A DNA stretch of 64,000 bases, from the NCBI RefSeq assembly GCF_001528665.1, contig NZ_BBYJ01000021.1, positions 62,001 to 126,000 of the forward strand, written 5' to 3'. The number at the start of each line of letters is the position of its first letter. The first letter of the stretch is position 1. This DNA comes from Microtetraspora malaysiensis (GTDB lineage: Bacteria > Actinomycetota > Actinomycetes > Streptosporangiales > Streptosporangiaceae). Of the stretch, positions 19,362 through 27,227 are shown piece after piece. A program made the position numbers and the translations under genes. The notes under the pieces were generated by a model that saw only the letters and a list, made by a program, of their open reading frames with translations, was not told the origin of the DNA and ran no database searches.

Positions 19362-20186
19362 TCAGGAGTTTCGTCGCGCCCAGGTGGTGATCCGGAAGGA
19401 CGCGGTCACCCGTACCGGATCGGGCAGGTCGCGGACCCGGCCGGCCAGGGTGGCGGGGTCGGTGTGCCAGGCGCTCGGCCCCATCCCCACCACGGCCTCG
19501 ACCTCCGGATGGGAGAGGTCGAGCGTGACCTCGACCGCCTCGCGTCCGGAGCGCGCGAACCGGTCGCCGAGCGCCGCCTCCAGCCGCCGTTCCTTGTCCT
19601 CGTCCACCGACAGCAGGCCCAGGCGCTCCACCAGGGGGCGCAGGTGCCCGGCGTCCGGGGTCACCACCGCGAGCGTGCCCTCCGGCCGCAGCACCCGGGC
19701 GAACTCGGCGGGGTTGCGCGGCGCGAACACGTTGAGCAGCACGTCCACGCTCGCGTCGCGTACGGGGAGGGGGCGCCAGACGTCCGCGACGACGGCGCCG
19801 ACGCGGGGGTGCGCCCGCGCGGCCCGCTTGATCGCGTGCCGGGAGATGTCGAGGGCGATGCCGACGGCCGCCTCGGGCAGGGCGCGGGCCAGGTAGTAGC
19901 CGGTCCCCGCCCCCGCGTCCGCGACCACGGCGGCGTCCGCGCAGAGCCGGGCGAGCCGGTCGGCGAGCGGCGCGTAGTGCCCGGCGGCGAGGAAGTCGGC
20001 GCGAGCGGCCACCATCGCGGGGGTGTCGGCCGTGCCGGGCGCCGCGGACCCGGTCAGCAGGCTGACGTATCCCTGGCGCGCGACGTCGAAGCTGTGCCCG
20101 TGCCCGCACCGGACCGTGCCCCCGGTCAGCGCCAGCCCTTCCCGGCAGACCGGGCAGATCAGGTGGTCGATCACGTCGGCGAGCAT
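19362..20186 (-). CDS. rlmA: 23S rRNA (guanine-N1)-methyltransferase, RlmA/TlrB type
   Basis: 274 residues. N-terminal zinc finger with Cys11, Cys14, Cys27 and His31, the same spacing as in E. coli RlmA. Then a Rossmann methyltransferase core: VVADAGAGTGYYL binds SAM, ALDISRHAIKRAARAHP follows, and NVFAPRNPAEFARVLRPEG is typical of RlmA. It methylates G745 or G748 in helix 35 of 23S rRNA; the G748 enzymes (TlrB) give tylosin resistance together with a second methyltransferase. Which guanine is used here cannot be told by eye. A transposon-like relic lies directly upstream and contributes the 5' leader. Confidence 0.9.
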   Translation of the reverse strand: MLADVIDHLICPVCREGLALTGGTVRCGHGHSFDVARQGYVSLLTGSAAPGTADTPAMVAARADFLAAGHYAPLADRLARLCADAAVVADAGAGTGYYLARALPEAAVGIALDISRHAIKRAARAHPRVGAVVADVWRPLPVRDASVDVLLNVFAPRNPAEFARVLRPEGTLAVVTPDAGHLRPLVERLGLLSVDEDKERRLEAALGDRFARSGREAVEVTLDLSHPEVEAVVGMGPSAWHTDPATLAGRVRDLPDPVRVTASFRITTWARRNS

Positions 20187-20383
20187 GGGTCCCTTGACTT
20201 CCTCCCCACAGCTGAAGGCCGGGGAGATCCGAACCTGGAGGTCGGTGGTCGGCGCCGCACAGACCGCCTGACGGCAAGGTCTCCACGCCCTGTCACCGCA
20301 GCCCGGCGGCGAGTCCGCTTGGTTATCGCGAACGCCAAGACCCTACCAAGGGCTGGGCCGGCCCCACGGCTGAAACCCTGGTG
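20187..20383 (-). mobile_element. Probable IS200/IS605-type relic (tnpB 3' end remnant)
   Basis: Read on the minus strand, the stretch ending at about 20190 carries CTCCCC and GGGGAG around a CCGGCCTTCAGCTG core and then GGAAGTCAAGGG, the look of the right end of IS200/IS605 elements after tnpB. On the plus strand, CCCCACAGCTGAA (20204-20216) is echoed by CCCCACGGCTGAA (20362-20374). The 145 bases between hold no intact gene; tnpA and most of tnpB are absent. It directly abuts the rlmA start codon. Family assignment is from memory of such ends. Confidence 0.45.
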
Positions 20384-20403
20384 GTGCGCGCGCGTTTCCT
20401 CCC

Positions 20404-20409
20404 TATTGT
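20404..20409 (+). promoter_or_regulatory. -10 box of a leaderless MBL-hydrolase transcript
   Basis: TATTGT fits TANNNT and ends 7 bases before the ATG at 20417, with no ribosome site between. This decides the start in favour of 20417 over upstream GTG codons. Confidence 0.5.
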
Positions 20410-20416
20410 GGACGCC

Positions 20417-21154
20417 ATGCCGCATGAGACGAAGATCGTGTCCGGTGTCGAGGTCGTCCCGTTGTGCGACGCCGTCGGGCCGATGGGGACGCACATCCGG
20501 AAGCCGCTGCCCGAGATGTTCCCCGGCGGGACGTTCGAGGAGGGTGAGGAGTGGATCCTCCACTTCCACTGCTACCTGCTGCGGGCGGCAGGGCGCACCA
20601 TCCTCGTGGACACCGGGATCGGCGGGACCGGGTCGCCCGCGGCGAGCTGGGCGCCCGTGCCGGGGCGGCTGCCCGAGGAGCTGTCCGCCGTCGGCGTCGC
20701 CCCCGAGGACGTGGACCTGGTCGTCCTCACCCATCTGCACAGCGACCACGCGAGCGGCTGCGTCGGCGGTGACGGCCCGGCCTTCCCCAACGCGCGCCAT
20801 GCCGTACAACGGGCCGATCTGGACTGGGCGCGCGGGCCGATGTTCGACCAGGTCGTCGCCCCGCTCCGCGACTCGCTGCAGATCCTCGACGGGACGACGG
20901 AGCTGCTCCCCGGGATCACCGCCGTCCACACGCCCGGCCACACCCCGGGGCACCAGACGGTCGAGGTGGGCGATCTCGCGCTGAGCGGCGACGTGGTGCT
21001 CCATCCGGTGCAGCTCCGCGACCCCTCGATCACCTACGTCTACGACGACGACCCGGAGCTGGCGGCGCGGAGCCGAATGGCCCTCCTTGAGCGGGTCGCC
21101 GTCCTCGCCACCGGCCATTTCCCCGAGCCCTTCACGCCGACGTCCGCGCGCTGA
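20417..21154 (+). CDS. MBL-fold metallo-hydrolase
   Basis: 245 residues. Metallo-beta-lactamase fold: His106-x-His108-x-Asp110-His111 in VVLTHLHSDHASG, later metal ligands in HTPGHTPGHQ, LALSGDVVLH and LATGHFPEP. The lactonase-like spacing and the conserved entry ILHFHCYLLRAAGRTILVDTG point to the group that includes quorum-quenching lactonases and related hydrolases; the substrate is not determined. No signal peptide. Start at ATG 20417 is supported by the upstream -10 box. Divergent from rlmA across the transposon relic. Confidence 0.9.
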   Translation: MPHETKIVSGVEVVPLCDAVGPMGTHIRKPLPEMFPGGTFEEGEEWILHFHCYLLRAAGRTILVDTGIGGTGSPAASWAPVPGRLPEELSAVGVAPEDVDLVVLTHLHSDHASGCVGGDGPAFPNARHAVQRADLDWARGPMFDQVVAPLRDSLQILDGTTELLPGITAVHTPGHTPGHQTVEVGDLALSGDVVLHPVQLRDPSITYVYDDDPELAARSRMALLERVAVLATGHFPEPFTPTSAR

Positions 21155-21255
21155 TTTCCGGCACTCGGGGCGAAATCCCTACAAATCGCGTTTTTTGTGG
21201 ACAAGAGGTGATATGGATTGCCGGTGGCGGCGGCGATCCGATAGTCGTTACGGCT

Positions 21256-22140
21256 ATGCGAATCATGACGGCACTATCCGCGCTGGCTCTCCCCCTCCTT
21301 GCGATCCCGGCGCCGGCTCAGGCGGCGGCCAAGCAGGTCGGCGGGGCGACCTTCGTGGGGTACGGGGGATCCGGCGCCACGGTCTACACGTACCTGCCGG
21401 GCCGGGGATTCACCTCCACGACCAAGGTCCGCGGCCTGTTCCAGTTCTCCGCCGCGCCCGACGGCAAGAAGGTCGCCTGGATCGACGACAACGGCAGACT
21501 GCACGTGACCCAGGGGACGAAGGACGCCGTCGTGGCCAAGGGCGCCGTGGCCGGCATTCCGTGCGCCACCCCCGTCTGGTCGGCCGACTCCACCCGCATC
21601 GCGTACGCGATGACCGCGGCGGAGTCGATGGCCCCCATCGCGATCGTCGGCGCAGACGGCAAGAACCGCCGCACGATCGCCAAGACGTACGGCGTGTGCC
21701 ACCTCGCCTGGTCGGCCGGCGGCCGCTACCTCGCGGGTTACGCCGGGAGCACCGACGGCGTCTTCCTCCTCGACACGACCACCGGCAAGTCTCGGCGGGC
21801 CGCGGGGATCAAGCTCGCGAACCACGTCCAGAGCCTGTCGCCCGACGGCCGCCGGGTGATCGTGAACAAGATCGGCGCGAACGCCCCCGGCGGTGACGGG
21901 ACGTGGCCGCTCGCCTTCCGTCCCACCCTGGTGGACACCATGACCGGCGCGACCATCAAGCTGCCGGTCAAGGGCAGCCTCATCGGCGCGCTCTACACGA
22001 AGGACGGCCGGCTCGCGGTGCGGGTCAAGGGCGCCAAGAACAACACCATCGCGGTGCTCGACGGCAACCTGAAGGAGATCCAGCGGATCATCGAGCCCGC
22101 CGAGGCCCGCCAGTTCGGCCTGCTCGGCCTGATCTCGTAA
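21256..22140 (+). CDS. Secreted TolB-like beta-propeller protein
   Basis: 294 residues starting at ATG 21256. A signal peptide is clear: short basic start, hydrophobic ALSALALPLLAI and a PAQAAA cleavage region near residue 24. The mature part has repeated blades of the TolB/PD40 kind (FSAAPDGKKVAWIDDNG, PVWSADSTRIAYAM, HLAWSAGGRYLAGYAG, SLSPDGRRVIVNK). No enzymatic motif is seen. It probably forms a six- or seven-bladed propeller used for binding outside the cell. It stands alone, followed by a short run of TTCCGGAT repeats (22142-22164) and a converging transporter gene. Confidence 0.82.
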   Translation: MRIMTALSALALPLLAIPAPAQAAAKQVGGATFVGYGGSGATVYTYLPGRGFTSTTKVRGLFQFSAAPDGKKVAWIDDNGRLHVTQGTKDAVVAKGAVAGIPCATPVWSADSTRIAYAMTAAESMAPIAIVGADGKNRRTIAKTYGVCHLAWSAGGRYLAGYAGSTDGVFLLDTTTGKSRRAAGIKLANHVQSLSPDGRRVIVNKIGANAPGGDGTWPLAFRPTLVDTMTGATIKLPVKGSLIGALYTKDGRLAVRVKGAKNNTIAVLDGNLKEIQRIIEPAEARQFGLLGLIS

Positions 22141-22232
22141 CTTTCCGGATTTCCGGATTTCCGGGCGCCGCGTGACGGCTCGGGCGCGGTGGCCTGCCGG
22201 CCTCCGCGCCCTGCGCCGCCGTACCCCCGGCG

Positions 22233-24197
22233 TCAGCCGACCGGGACGGCGACGCGGTCCCGGTCGGACGCCGGCCGGTCCTCGTCCTCGGCCTCGTCCT
22301 CGCCGTGGGAGAACCGCGGCAGCCACTGGAGCCATCGGGGCAGGTACCAGTTCCAGTCGCCGAGCAGCTTCATCGTCGCGGGCAGCAGCACCGCCCGCAC
22401 GATCGTGGCGTCGATCAGGACCGCCACCGCCAGGCCGACCCCCAGCTGCATGAACGTCAGCAGCGACAGCGTGGCGAACGTGGCGAACACCGCGACCATG
22501 ATGAGCGCCGCGCTGGTCACCACGGCGGCCGTGCTCTTGATGCCGTGCGCGACCGCGTCCTCCGTGCGCATGCCCTTGTCGTACGCCTCACGGACCCGGC
22601 TCAGGATGAAGACGTGGTAGTCCATCGAGAGCCCGAAGAGGATCACGAACAGGAACAGCGGCAGCCAGTCGGTGATCGTGCCGGTGGAGTGGAAGCCCAG
22701 CAGGCTCTCGCCGTACCCCTTCTGGAAGACCAGCACGAGCACGCCGTACGCCGCCGCGACGGACAGCAGGTTGAGCACGATGGCCTTGATCGCGACCACC
22801 AGGGAGCGGAACGAGGCCAGCAGCAGGACGAACGCGAACAGCAGCACGGACCCGAACACGAGAGGCAGGCTCCGGCCGAGCTGCTCGTTGAAGTCCATCG
22901 ACCCCGCCGTGGCGCCGGTCACGTGCGCGCCGGGGATGGTCGCGGGGATGACCCGCTCACGCAGCGTGCGTACGGCGTGCTCGGAGACGGCGTCGGAGCC
23001 GGTGCCCTTGATGCCGACGGCGATCCGCGCGACGGTCTTGCCGGGGTTGACCGAGACGGCGAACGGCTCGTTCGCCTCCCCGGTGGCGAACGCGCGCTTC
23101 TTGAACTCGGCGATCGCCGAGGTGATCTCCGGGGTCGTCACGTCGGCCGCCTTGAGTACGACGACGGCGGGTTCGTTGCCGCCGGGGAAGGCCGTGTCGA
23201 TCCGCTTGAAGGTCTGCGCGATCGCGTAGTCGCCCTGGAGGTCGTCGATGGTCTGCGGGCCGGTCTTCAGGCCGGCGGCGGGGATCGCCAGCGCCACGAG
23301 CAGGCCGCCCGCCAGCAGGGCGGAGATCGCGGGACGGCGCAGCACCGGGCCGAGGAGCGCGCCCCAGAAGCGGCTCTCGCCGCCGCGTACGCCGAGGACG
23401 CGCCGCCAGGTGACCCGGCCGCCGGTGGCGGCGCGGACCGCCCCGTGGACCACCCGGGCGTCGATCTTGTCGCCGATGAGCGAGAGCAGCGCGGGCAGCA
23501 CGGTGAGCGAGCCGACCACGGCCGTCAGCACCACGAGGATCGTGCCTTCGGCGAAGCCCATGAAGACGCCGTTGCCGGTGAGGAACATCCCGGCCATGGC
23601 GACGATCACCGTGACGCCGGAGACGAGCACGGCCCGGCCCGACGTGGCGGCCGGGATCTCCATGGCCCTGCGCCGATCGCGGCCCTTCGCCCGCTCCTCC
23701 CGCTCACGCATGATGTAGAAGAGCGAGTAGTCGACGCCGACCGCCAGGCCGATCAGCAGCATCACGTTGGTCGTGGCGTCGCCCACGTGCAGGAGATGGC
23801 TGGTCAGGGCCAGCAGCCCGGTGGCGGAGAAGATCGCCGTCATCGCGAGCGCGACCGGGACCACCGCGGCCAGCAGCGCGCCGAACGCGGCGAGCAGGAT
23901 GCCCAGGGTGATCGGAAGCGACAACTGCTCGGCCCGGACGAAGTCCTTGTCGATCGCCTCGCCGATGAGCTTGTCCGAGCTCGCGCCGCCCGCCTGCTCG
24001 ATCCGCAGGCCGGGGTGCGCGGCGGCCACCCCGGCCACCGCGTCGAGCACCGGCTGGACCCGTTCCTTGGCGGTGCCGCCCTCACCCTTCATGTCGAACT
24101 GGACCAGCGCCGTCCCGCCGTCCTCGGTGACCGGCGACGGCTCCTTGTCGTACGGCGTGCGCACGTGCTCCGAGGGCCGGGTGCTGCCGGCCCACAT
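22233..24197 (-). pseudogene. MMPL family transporter lacking its N-terminus
   Basis: RND-superfamily lipid or drug exporter of the MMPL type, about 650 residues remaining. Recognisable parts: VGVDYSLFYIMREREE, a later LSMDYHVFILSRVREAYDKG, many membrane helices and a charged acidic C-terminal tail. Normal members begin with a first membrane helix and roughly 120 residues before the GGTALVQFDMKG segment; here family similarity starts only around VRTPYDK (about 24164). The frame continues upstream without family resemblance. Without helix 1 the 12-helix pore cannot form, so it is probably a dead gene truncated at its 5' end. A shorter protein could still start at ATG 24197 or GTG 24164. Confidence 0.7.
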
Positions 24198-24342
24198 CCT
24201 GTTCAACCCCGGCACGCCGGCCGACGGCATCGTCCCCCATGAGGAGGAGTTCGACACATGCGGTGCCGAAAGTCCGATTAGTCCGGTCTGTTGGTGGAAT
24301 GTCGTTGAAGAAGGGGTGACGACGACGGGCGGGAAGCCATGA
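24185..24342 (+). pseudogene. Possible 3' remnant of an unknown gene
   Basis: The plus-strand frame ending in TGA at 24340-24342 reads like real protein (HILFNPGTPADGIV, PHEEEFDTC, SPVCWWN), unlike the antisense shadow further left. Its stop overlaps the next ATG as ATGA, the pattern of coupled genes. The 5' part is missing because this frame runs into antisense MMPL sequence at about 24180. I do not recognise the protein. Confidence 0.35.
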
Positions 24343-24566
24343 GCGAGCCGGACTACCGGAGCCAGTTGGAGCGGGTGGATGCGGACCTGGCGCGGTTGCG
24401 CCAAGAGGTGAAGGAGTTGCGCCGCGAGATCGGCGAGCGCCGCGACGGCACCACCGATGCCGCCGAGATGTCCGCCTTGTTCACCAATGTGGAGCAGCAG
24501 GAGGCGCTGATCGAGGACTTCGAACTGAGGCGCCAGCACTTGCTGCGCCGCCTCGAAGAGGCCTGA
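24339..24566 (+). CDS. Small coiled-coil protein
   Basis: 75 residues, unrecognised. Almost entirely helical and charged with heptad-like leucine spacing (LERVDADLARLRQEVKELRREI and EQQEALIEDFELRRQHLL), so a coiled coil is very likely. No membrane segment. The ATG overlaps the stop of the preceding open remnant (ATGA) and GGCGGGAAG upstream may serve as a ribosome site. Its last codons lie in the left copy of the 60-base direct repeat. Confidence 0.6.
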   Translation: MSEPDYRSQLERVDADLARLRQEVKELRREIGERRDGTTDAAEMSALFTNVEQQEALIEDFELRRQHLLRRLEEA

Positions 24567-24594
24567 TCATTTCGATCGCGGACGGTATCGCCGG
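24541..24594 (+). repeat. Left copy of direct repeat flanking the hydrolase gene
   Basis: TGCTGCGCCGCCTCGAAG (24541-24558) recurs perfectly at 25593-25610. Downstream in both copies TTCGATC and TATCGCC-n-GCGAT follow in the same order (22 of 28 positions match between 24571-24598 and 25617-25644). The copies bracket the alpha/beta hydrolase gene. Confidence 0.6.
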
Positions 24595-24644
24595 CGATTC
24601 CATCCCTCGATGTGCCGCTCTCACCTGCGAATTCATCGGGTCGG

Positions 24645-25496
24645 CTACGCGGCGTGCCGGGTCAGGAACGCCTCGATGGCGGTCACGAACCCCTTGGCGT
24701 CGTCGAGCCACGGGAAATGTCCGCCGCCCGGCTGTACGACGAGTTCGGCGTTCGGGAACAACGCGGCGTACTCGGTGATCACCTGCGGGGCGGCGCCCAG
24801 GTCCACCTCGCCGGCGAGCACCAGCACCGGCGCCGGGAACCCGGCCAGCGCCGAGCGGGTGGCGTCCGGGTCGAACGCGCCCTCGGCGGCGAAGGCCGCC
24901 GCGGCCTCCCCGTTCCGCTGCTCGTCCTCGACCGCTTGATGGGCCTGCGCCACCGCGTCCCACCGGCCATAGAAGAAGGGGGTGACGGCCTCCCAGTCCT
25001 CGTCCGCGGCATCGCCCGCGATGATCGCTTCGAGGGCGGCGGACGCCGCCGGATACCACGGTTCGGCCGCGCGGGGCCGGGTCACCGCACGCCGGATCTC
25101 CGCGGTCGGCGTGAGGCCGACCGCCCTGGTGCTCGGGGTGACGAGCACGAGCCTGCCGATGCGCTCCGGGCTCCGGGCGGCGTAGAGCGCGGCGAGGTTC
25201 GCGCCCGCGGAGTGCGCGACCAGGTCCATCCGTTCCAGACCCAGGTGCTCGCGCAGCGCCTCGACGTCGTCGACCTGGCGGTCACAGCGGTAGGAGCCGC
25301 TGTCCTCCGGTAACGCGGACCCGCCGGTGCCCCGGAGATCCATCAGGATCAGTCGCCGATTGGCGGACAGGCCGCCGAGTTCGCCCAGGTAGGCGGACTC
25401 TCGCATCGGGCCGCCCGGCAGGCAGATCAGCGGAGTGCCCGATCCGTACTCGTGGTAGGCGAGGCTGGTTCCGTCATGTGCTGAAAAGAGAGGCAT
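24645..25496 (-). CDS. Alpha/beta hydrolase (proline iminopeptidase-like)
   Basis: 283 residues from ATG 25496. Classic alpha/beta hydrolase: oxyanion LPGGPM, nucleophile Ser96 in VAHSAGAN, acid Asp in VLAGEVDLG, His in GGGHFPW; a helical cap between residues about 125 and 215. LMDLRGTGGS recalls proline iminopeptidases and related esterases or epoxide hydrolases. No signal peptide; no convincing Shine-Dalgarno. It is oriented opposite to the two plus-strand genes around it and is bracketed by a direct repeat, so it may be a later insertion. Confidence 0.88.
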   Translation of the reverse strand: MPLFSAHDGTSLAYHEYGSGTPLICLPGGPMRESAYLGELGGLSANRRLILMDLRGTGGSALPEDSGSYRCDRQVDDVEALREHLGLERMDLVAHSAGANLAALYAARSPERIGRLVLVTPSTRAVGLTPTAEIRRAVTRPRAAEPWYPAASAALEAIIAGDAADEDWEAVTPFFYGRWDAVAQAHQAVEDEQRNGEAAAAFAAEGAFDPDATRSALAGFPAPVLVLAGEVDLGAAPQVITEYAALFPNAELVVQPGGGHFPWLDDAKGFVTAIEAFLTRHAA

Positions 25497-25592
25497 GGTC
25501 AGATCATGGCAACGGGTTCCCGAGCGAGGCGATCGATTATTCCGGTGATCGTGATGGTCGGGAACTCCCGGGCCCTGGCCCGCGCCGGCACG

Positions 25593-25644
25593 TGCTGCGC
25601 CGCCTCGAAGGAATACTTCGATCACAGATACTATCGCCAGCGAT
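25593..25644 (+). repeat. Right copy of direct repeat flanking the hydrolase gene
   Basis: Second copy of the repeat described at 24541. Here the sequence no longer codes for the coiled-coil protein's end; it runs straight into the 15-bp repeat operator of the ATPase gene. Confidence 0.6.
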
Positions 25645-25671
25645 ACTATTCGTTGCGATACTAACTGCATG
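25627..25671 (+). promoter_or_regulatory. Three GATACTA repeats at 15-bp spacing before the ATPase gene
   Basis: GATACTAT, GATACTAT and GATACTAA start at 25627, 25642 and 25657, exactly 15 bases apart. The last GATACT ends 6 bases before the ATG at 25669 and would serve as the -10 box of a leaderless transcript. The copies are AT-rich against a very GC-rich background. They may be stacked promoters or a tandem operator. Confidence 0.6.
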
Positions 25672-27078
25672 GCCGACTTCATCGGGCGGGACACGGAACT
25701 CGCCAGCCTCCAGGGTCTGCTCGACCGGGTGAAATCCGGCCTGGGCCACGCGAATCCGGGCCAGTGCGTGCTGATGCGAGGCCGGAGACGGATCGGCAAG
25801 TCGGCGCTCGCCGAGGAGTTCCTCCGCCGCAGCGGTCTGCCCCACCTGTACTTCACGGCGGCCCGGGGGAGCGCGGAACAGGAGCTGGAACAACTGCTCG
25901 CGGACGTCGCCGCCTCGTCGCTGCCCCATCGCGGCCTGTTCGCCGACGCCGCCCCGGCGAACTGGAACAGCGCGCTCCAGCTCCTCGCGGACGCCGTCCC
26001 CGACGACGCTCCCTCGATCCTGGTGATCGACGAGGTCCCGTACCTGATGGAGCGGGTCGACGCCTTCGAGGGGCTGCTGCAACGCGCGTGGGACCGCTAT
26101 CTCAGCCGCAAGCCCGTGCTGCTCATCCTTATCGGCTCGGATCTGGCCATGATGGAGGCGCTCAACAGTTATGAGCGGCCGTTCCACCAGCGCGGGACCG
26201 AGATGGTGATAAAGCCGCTCAATCCGGCGGACATCCAGGACATGCTGGGCCTGGACGCGACCGCCGCCCTGGACGCCGCCCTCGTCACCGGAGGACTGCC
26301 GCTGGTGTGCGCCGAGTGGAGACGCGGGGCGGCGCTCGGGGAATTCCTCAACGGCGCGCTGACCAATCCTGTCTCGGCCCTGATCGTCTCCGCGGAGAGA
26401 TCGCTGGCGGCCGAGTTCCCCGGCCAGGCGATGGCGCGAGAGGTGCTGGGCGCCCTCGGGAGCGGGGAGCGGACGTACAGCAACATCGCCAGGGCGGCCG
26501 GCGGCATCGCGCACTCCACGCTCAGCAGGGCCGCCGACCTGTTGACAGCCAAGGGGGTGGTCACGTCGGAGCTGCCGCTCTCGACCCGCCCCTCCAAGGA
26601 AAGCCGCTATCGCATCACCGACCCCTACCTCCGCTTCTGGCTCCGCTTCGTCGGGCCGCACATCCCCGAGATCGAACGCCGAAGGGGCGATCTCACGCTG
26701 CGGCGGATCGCGGCGGGCTGGAGCAGCTGGCGCGGGCGGGCGATCGAGCCCCTGGTACGCGAGGCGCTGGCCCGGCTGCTGCCCGACGACCGGCTTCCGG
26801 CGGCTGAGGCGATCGGCGCCTACTGGACGCGCGGCAACGACGTGGAGATCGACATTGTCGGAGCCGACCGCGCGCCCATCGCCAAGGAACTGCGCTTCGT
26901 CGGGTCAATCAAGTGGCTGGAAAGTCCGTTCGACGACCACGACCTCCAGCGGTTGATCCGGCAGCGCGCCGCGCTGACCGACCGCGCGCTTCCGCTGGTC
27001 GCGGTGTCCAGGAGCGGGGTCGCCTGTTCCGGAGTGGCGGCATACGGGCCGGAGGAACTGGTCCGGGCGTGGCGGTGA
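25669..27078 (+). CDS. AAA ATPase with DUF234 domain
   Basis: 469 residues. Walker A GRRRIGKS at residues 38-45, Walker B ILVIDE at 117-122, a sensor-like LLILIGSDLAMM, then a winged-helix part (TYSNIARAAGGIAHSTLSRAADLL) and a C-terminal DUF234 region (RITDPYLRFWLRFV; DVEIDIVG ... KELRF), which resembles a PD-(D/E)xK nuclease core. Such proteins are common in archaea and scattered in bacteria, often on mobile or defence islands; their function is not established. Upstream triple repeats and a leaderless start suggest its own control. It ends against a rhamnulokinase-like fragment. Confidence 0.9.
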   Translation: MADFIGRDTELASLQGLLDRVKSGLGHANPGQCVLMRGRRRIGKSALAEEFLRRSGLPHLYFTAARGSAEQELEQLLADVAASSLPHRGLFADAAPANWNSALQLLADAVPDDAPSILVIDEVPYLMERVDAFEGLLQRAWDRYLSRKPVLLILIGSDLAMMEALNSYERPFHQRGTEMVIKPLNPADIQDMLGLDATAALDAALVTGGLPLVCAEWRRGAALGEFLNGALTNPVSALIVSAERSLAAEFPGQAMAREVLGALGSGERTYSNIARAAGGIAHSTLSRAADLLTAKGVVTSELPLSTRPSKESRYRITDPYLRFWLRFVGPHIPEIERRRGDLTLRRIAAGWSSWRGRAIEPLVREALARLLPDDRLPAAEAIGAYWTRGNDVEIDIVGADRAPIAKELRFVGSIKWLESPFDDHDLQRLIRQRAALTDRALPLVAVSRSGVACSGVAAYGPEELVRAWR

Positions 27079-27084
27079 GATCGA

Positions 27085-27190
27085 AACGGCCCCCACCGGG
27101 GCGGCGGCCACGGGAAGGCCGGTGGCGTCGGCGGTCATCTGGCACAGGAGCGGGTGGGCGGTTGCCAGGTCGGCCGGGGCGCCTGACACC
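27085..27190 (-). pseudogene. Rhamnulokinase-like (FGGY) gene fragment
   Basis: On the minus strand, an open stretch reads HPLLCQMTADATGLPV followed by AAAPVGAV. This matches the conserved C-terminal FGGY kinase block with LLCQLTADA-x-G-x-PV and then GP-x-EA, characteristic of rhamnulokinase. Only about 25-35 codons remain; the 5' side stops before the divergent aldolase gene and the 3' side stops at the ATPase gene end. Its place beside a rhamnulose-phosphate aldolase is independent support that a rhaB gene once stood here. Confidence 0.55.
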
Positions 27191-27227
27191 ATCGTGGGCG
27201 TATTGGCACACTTTGGGGGGATATTTC

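Larger units (their letters stand above)
24175..27084. other. Candidate accessory island between two broken genes
   Basis: The left edge cuts the MMPL gene near its 5' end; the right edge meets a rhamnulokinase-like fragment. Between them lie a small coiled-coil ORF, an alpha/beta hydrolase and an AAA/DUF234 ATPase, and a roughly 60-base direct repeat flanks the hydrolase. No integrase, transposase or att-like site is visible, so the mechanism is open. Edges are approximate. Confidence 0.45.

Noticed and set aside
19362-20186. Tylosin resistance determinant
   Set aside because: RlmA-type enzymes methylating G745 and G748 cannot be told apart by eye and resistance needs a second methyltransferase that is not seen here.
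24198-24539. N-terminal extension of the MMPL transporter
   Set aside because: The frame is open but has no membrane helix or family similarity and is antisense to a coiled-coil gene, so it is not taken as coding.
25627-25664. Iteron-type replication origin
   Set aside because: Three short units without a replication initiator gene or plasmid functions; a promoter or operator explains them better.
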